From Planctomycetaceae bacterium (lineage in GTDB: Bacteria; Planctomycetota; Planctomycetia; Gemmatales; Gemmataceae): a stretch of DNA of 64,000 nt. Made by a program: the position numbers and the translations under genes. This document shows, in pieces, positions 61,291 through 64,000 of this stretch. Numbering within the stretch: position 1 is the first letter of the stretch; the number at the start of each line of letters is the position of its first letter. The notes beneath the pieces were generated by a model that ran no database searches, had not been told where the DNA came from, and saw only the letters and a program-made list of their open reading frames with translations. The stretch lies in assembly GCA_013823135.1 (NCBI GenBank), contig PNLP01000025.1, positions 1-64,000 of the forward strand, written 5' to 3'.

Positions 61291-63108
61291 TTATGCACTC
61301 TGCGTGCCAACAAGTCGTTGCTTCCCGGAGGACATTTCGTCTTTGGTTGCCCTGTCAGCCTGTGCAGAAAGAACTGGGGCCATGTCTGCCAGTCGCTTCT
61401 GTGTTTCTGTGAACGTGCGGCCGATGCCCTCGACACCCTTGATTCCCTCGGAGGCTTCGGAAGGTAACTGCCCACCGTCAAGATTGCCCCATCGGCCCAC
61501 AACAACTTTCACGGTTGGGCACTTCGCACGGAGCCGGTTCACGAGATATCGGCAGTGCGAGAGACCACCCGGCGCGAGTGCGAGCAACACCACCACGGTG
61601 GGACGAAATTCCTCAACGGTGGCGATCAACTCGGAAGCCAACATCTCATCTCCGGGAACTCGAACGTCCCACTGCGTGTGATCGAGGGTTGACGCGAAAA
61701 TGTCTGCTGCTGCGTGCTCGGCTTCATCTCGGGCCGGGACGACCAGAAGTCGCACGCGCGATCCGATGTACGGCTCCGAGGCCAGGGGCCGCAAGTCGGA
61801 CACCTCGGTCGCTACTTCACGCACACCGCGAATGACATAACGGAGTGCCGTGGCATCCATGTCACCCTGATCAACCTCGCGGCGGGCCATACACAACGCG
61901 GGGATAACAACCGTCTCGAATGCTACATCCGGACCGGATTCCTTGGCCACCTTGATGGCCACCTCCGCCGCCTCATCCTGGTCGCGTGCCGCGAGCCGCT
62001 GGTAGAACGCCACGTGTGGGGCAAGTGGAGGCTCATCGCCAAGCAACACATCGAGGAACTCGAACCGACGGACGTTCTTCCCAAAAACGAGGAGGCATGT
62101 GGTCAACGGGCCAGAGAGGATCAACCCCATCGGCCCCCAAAGAAATGCCCAGAAGGCCGCGGCCACGAGTTGCGCCACCTCCGACAAGCCCATGCTTTGG
62201 CCATAAAGCCAGGGTTCGAAGATGTTGTTGCAGATGGCCTCAAGAACCAAGAATATCACCAGAACCGCGAGCGGTTCGCCCCATCCTGTTGCCGTGGCGA
62301 ACGAGAACATCACTGGAGGGATCAGCCCAATCCAGGTTCCGACATAGGGGATATACCGCATGAGAGTTCCGATGAACCCCCACAGCAATGCATAATCGAG
62401 ACCGAGCAGGAACAACGATAACGTGATGACTGCCCCGAACCCCGTGTTCACAAGCAATTGCATGAAGAGATACCGACTGATTCGTGTTGATGCCTCATCC
62501 ACAGCTTTGGTCGTGGTGCTGACTTTGCCTTCTCCCAGGAGACGAATCATCCGGTTGCGAAGGTCTTCTCGCCGCAACAGCATGTAGGCCGTGAGCACGA
62601 AAGCAAACGCGGCTTGACCGAGGACTTCCGTCGCAGGACCGATGAAGCCATCGAACTGTGAACCAAGCGAACCGGACGCTCGCTCAACCAGAACAGTCTG
62701 TTGCCCTTCCGGTTTCGGAGCAACAATCCCGGTCAGTTCATCGACAAGGTGACCGAGCCGATTGGTAGAGTCTCCGGAGATCCACGTCTTCGCCACAATG
62801 AGTTTTCCCTTGATCGCCTCTGCTCGATCAGGCAACGTGTCGGCCAGCCGGGAAAACTGTTGAGCGATGAGCGTCCCTACTCCCAAAGTCCCGCAGACGA
62901 CCAATCCCAATGTGAGAAGCACGGCCGGAGTTCGCCCAAGACCACGCCGTTGAAGGCGAGCGACCACCGGAACCAAGACGAACGCGAGAAGTATAGACAG
63001 GGTGATCGGAATGAACACCGAACGAGCAAAGTACAGAACCAAAACCACTACAGCGGTGACTATGGTCGAAGTGAGCGTAACGACTGATCGTTGCCAGTCG
63101 GTGGACAT
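61291..63108 (-). CDS. AI-2E/PerM-family permease with long C-terminal extension
   Basis: A 605-residue protein; ATG at 63108 with GGGAGGA upstream. The membrane part (about 1-345) has the AI-2E exporter/PerM layout: SVFIPITLSILLAFVLVPVVARLQRRGLGR, then ADTLPDRAEAIKGKL, FVLTAYMLLRRE, LMQLLVNTGFGAVITLSL, IGTLMRYIPYVGTWIGLIPPV, and LGLILSGPLTTCL-type ends. Family members are about 350 residues; here 250 more follow, with an alpha/beta region (SRVRLLVVPARDEAEHAAADIFAS, ELIATVEEFRPTVVVLLALAPGG) resembling a B12-binding or receiver-like fold without the cobalamin motif DxHxxG. Transport substrate is unknown. Upstream of the YqjD-like gene. Confidence 0.82.
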   Translation of the reverse strand: MSTDWQRSVVTLTSTIVTAVVVLVLYFARSVFIPITLSILLAFVLVPVVARLQRRGLGRTPAVLLTLGLVVCGTLGVGTLIAQQFSRLADTLPDRAEAIKGKLIVAKTWISGDSTNRLGHLVDELTGIVAPKPEGQQTVLVERASGSLGSQFDGFIGPATEVLGQAAFAFVLTAYMLLRREDLRNRMIRLLGEGKVSTTTKAVDEASTRISRYLFMQLLVNTGFGAVITLSLFLLGLDYALLWGFIGTLMRYIPYVGTWIGLIPPVMFSFATATGWGEPLAVLVIFLVLEAICNNIFEPWLYGQSMGLSEVAQLVAAAFWAFLWGPMGLILSGPLTTCLLVFGKNVRRFEFLDVLLGDEPPLAPHVAFYQRLAARDQDEAAEVAIKVAKESGPDVAFETVVIPALCMARREVDQGDMDATALRYVIRGVREVATEVSDLRPLASEPYIGSRVRLLVVPARDEAEHAAADIFASTLDHTQWDVRVPGDEMLASELIATVEEFRPTVVVLLALAPGGLSHCRYLVNRLRAKCPTVKVVVGRWGNLDGGQLPSEASEGIKGVEGIGRTFTETQKRLADMAPVLSAQADRATKDEMSSGKQRLVGTQSA

Positions 63109-63223
63109 TGAAGCATCCTCCCGTGACCGTGTGAGACCGTCGGAGAGGAAAGCAACACTTATGCCAGAAGAGTTGCAATCAGTTGCCGGAAAGTGAGAAG
63201 TGATTTGCCCAACTCAATCAAAG

Positions 63224-64000
63224 TTAGTGAGGATCCGCAACCTCTGAGATCGGCAGGACGACTGTGAATTCAGCCCCGGTCCCCGGTCCTTCACTCCTCG
63301 CCGAAACCGTGCCCTTGTGAAGTTCGACCAGCCTACGCACCAGTGCTAAACCGACGCCAAGACCACCTTGCGACCGGTTCAGCGTCTGGTTCACTTGCGT
63401 GAACAGCTCAAAGATTTGAGGAATAAGTTCAGGGGGAATGCCAACACCCGTATCGCGAACTCGAACCGTCACGTGACCGCTCTCCACGTACCCGAGCAAG
63501 GTGATGCGCCCACCGGATTCGGTATATTTCGCCGCGTTGTTCAACAGGTTTGAGAACACCTGTGTCAGTCGAACCCGATCGGCGGACAGGTGAACGGATT
63601 CCGGTGGCAAAGTGACCTCAAGCTCCACATTCGCTTTCTCAATGTTCGGCCGGCTAATCTCGATTGCTGTTTCGATCACCTCCGAGAGAGTGATGGGTTC
63701 GTGATTCAGCCGGAGTTTTCCGGTGGTTATTCGTGAGACATCGAGTAAGTCCTCGACGAGGCGAGTCAGTTGGTTCACTTGTCGTTCCAACCGGTCCCGT
63801 TGTCGAGCGATGATCGCGGGATTGTCCGCCGCCAACCGCATGATTTCGAGCCCGTTGAGGATCGGGGCAAGTGGATTGCGCAGTTCATGACCGAGTGTCG
63901 AGAGAAACTCATCCTTTCGCCTGCTCGCGTCACGCAGAGCTTCGTTAACTCTCGCCAACTCCTCGGTTCGCGCGTTGACCTTGCGTTCCAGTTCTGTTGC
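63224..64000 (-). CDS. Sensor histidine kinase, 3-prime part only
   Basis: The gene runs off the right edge of the window; the visible frame is open to base 64000 and reads ...ATELERKVNARTEELARVNEALRDASRRKDEFLSTLGHELRNPL. The TTG at 63958 is just an internal codon. Domains seen: a coiled-coil linker, HisKA H-box with the phospho-acceptor His (LGHELRNPLAPI), N-box (VFSNLLNNAAKY), G1 (VRDTGVGIPPEL), F-box (IFELFTQ) and G2 (GGLGVGLAL). It therefore has an intact ATPase core. The sensor part and any receiver domain lie outside. Unrelated in strand logic to the permease gene, which starts 115 bp away. Confidence 0.9.
   Translation of the reverse strand, partial: ATELERKVNARTEELARVNEALRDASRRKDEFLSTLGHELRNPLAPILNGLEIMRLAADNPAIIARQRDRLERQVNQLTRLVEDLLDVSRITTGKLRLNHEPITLSEVIETAIEISRPNIEKANVELEVTLPPESVHLSADRVRLTQVFSNLLNNAAKYTESGGRITLLGYVESGHVTVRVRDTGVGIPPELIPQIFELFTQVNQTLNRSQGGLGVGLALVRRLVELHKGTVSARSEGPGTGAEFTVVLPISEVADPH

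Overview
The window is GC-rich DNA with the hallmarks of a Gemmataceae-type planctomycete. It has three large Hanks-type Ser/Thr kinases with different C-terminal sensor or output domains. It also has a DUF1559 (H-X9-DG) protein, a TIGR02996 repeat-companion protein, a PVC-type heme-binding propeller/cytochrome fusion, PPC-domain and FLEDRDTPA-type exported proteins, and many multiheme c-type cytochromes. Intergenic gaps are loaded with long composite palindromes, several ending in ggcgagc/gctcgcc. No rRNA, tRNA, CRISPR array or insertion sequence was recognised. The species call is an inference from gene content.

Layout. 0.3-9.2 kb: a kinase-TPR protein, an outer-membrane barrel, a double HbpS/GlcG-like exported protein and a small secreted protein. 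9.6-19.2 kb (minus strand): kinase-LRR, bis-heme cytochrome b, decaheme cytochrome c, a NuoE-NuoF fusion, and a very unusual iron-sulfur / cyclic-nucleotide-binding / iron-sulfur fusion. 19.8-24.4 kb (plus strand): three tandem paralogous five-heme cytochromes. 24.5-30.0 kb: PPC protein, secreted protein, DUF1559 protein. 30.1-37.6 kb: SDR, NagA-like deacetylase, DUF4139 protein, glycosyltransferase, TIGR02996 protein, G3E GTPase. 37.7-42.9 kb: a 1711-residue fusion of SGNH, propeller, HEAT, discoidin, cupredoxin and cytochrome c domains. 42.9-48.7 kb: a nested-palindrome element, an aldehyde dehydrogenase and a three-gene set around a lone glutathionylspermidine-synthetase-like ATP-grasp. 48.7-56.5 kb: CPBP protease, degenerate HD-GYP protein, GalE, CE15-like esterase, GT2, TIM-barrel protein. 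56.5-64 kb: ECF sigma factor divergent from a kinase-FGE protein, a Tat-exported TIM-barrel protein, a YqjD-like protein, an extended AI-2E-family permease and a truncated histidine kinase.

The most interesting block is 9.6-24.4 kb. Read together, the minus-strand genes could carry electrons between NAD(H) and the periplasm. The chain would be NuoEF-like diaphorase, poly-cluster ferredoxin, a membrane cytochrome b with two H-x13-H pairs, and a decaheme cytochrome. Cyclic-nucleotide-type domains are fused into the ferredoxin and a membrane kinase gene lies immediately upstream. Three further multiheme cytochromes start about 0.57 kb beyond the kinase gene on the other strand. Electron direction and the external donor or acceptor are not visible from sequence. 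A second candidate system is 45.5-48.7 kb: a small membrane-anchored protein with a Gly/Ser-rich tail next to an ATP-grasp ligase, resembling the YgiB/YgiC arrangement.
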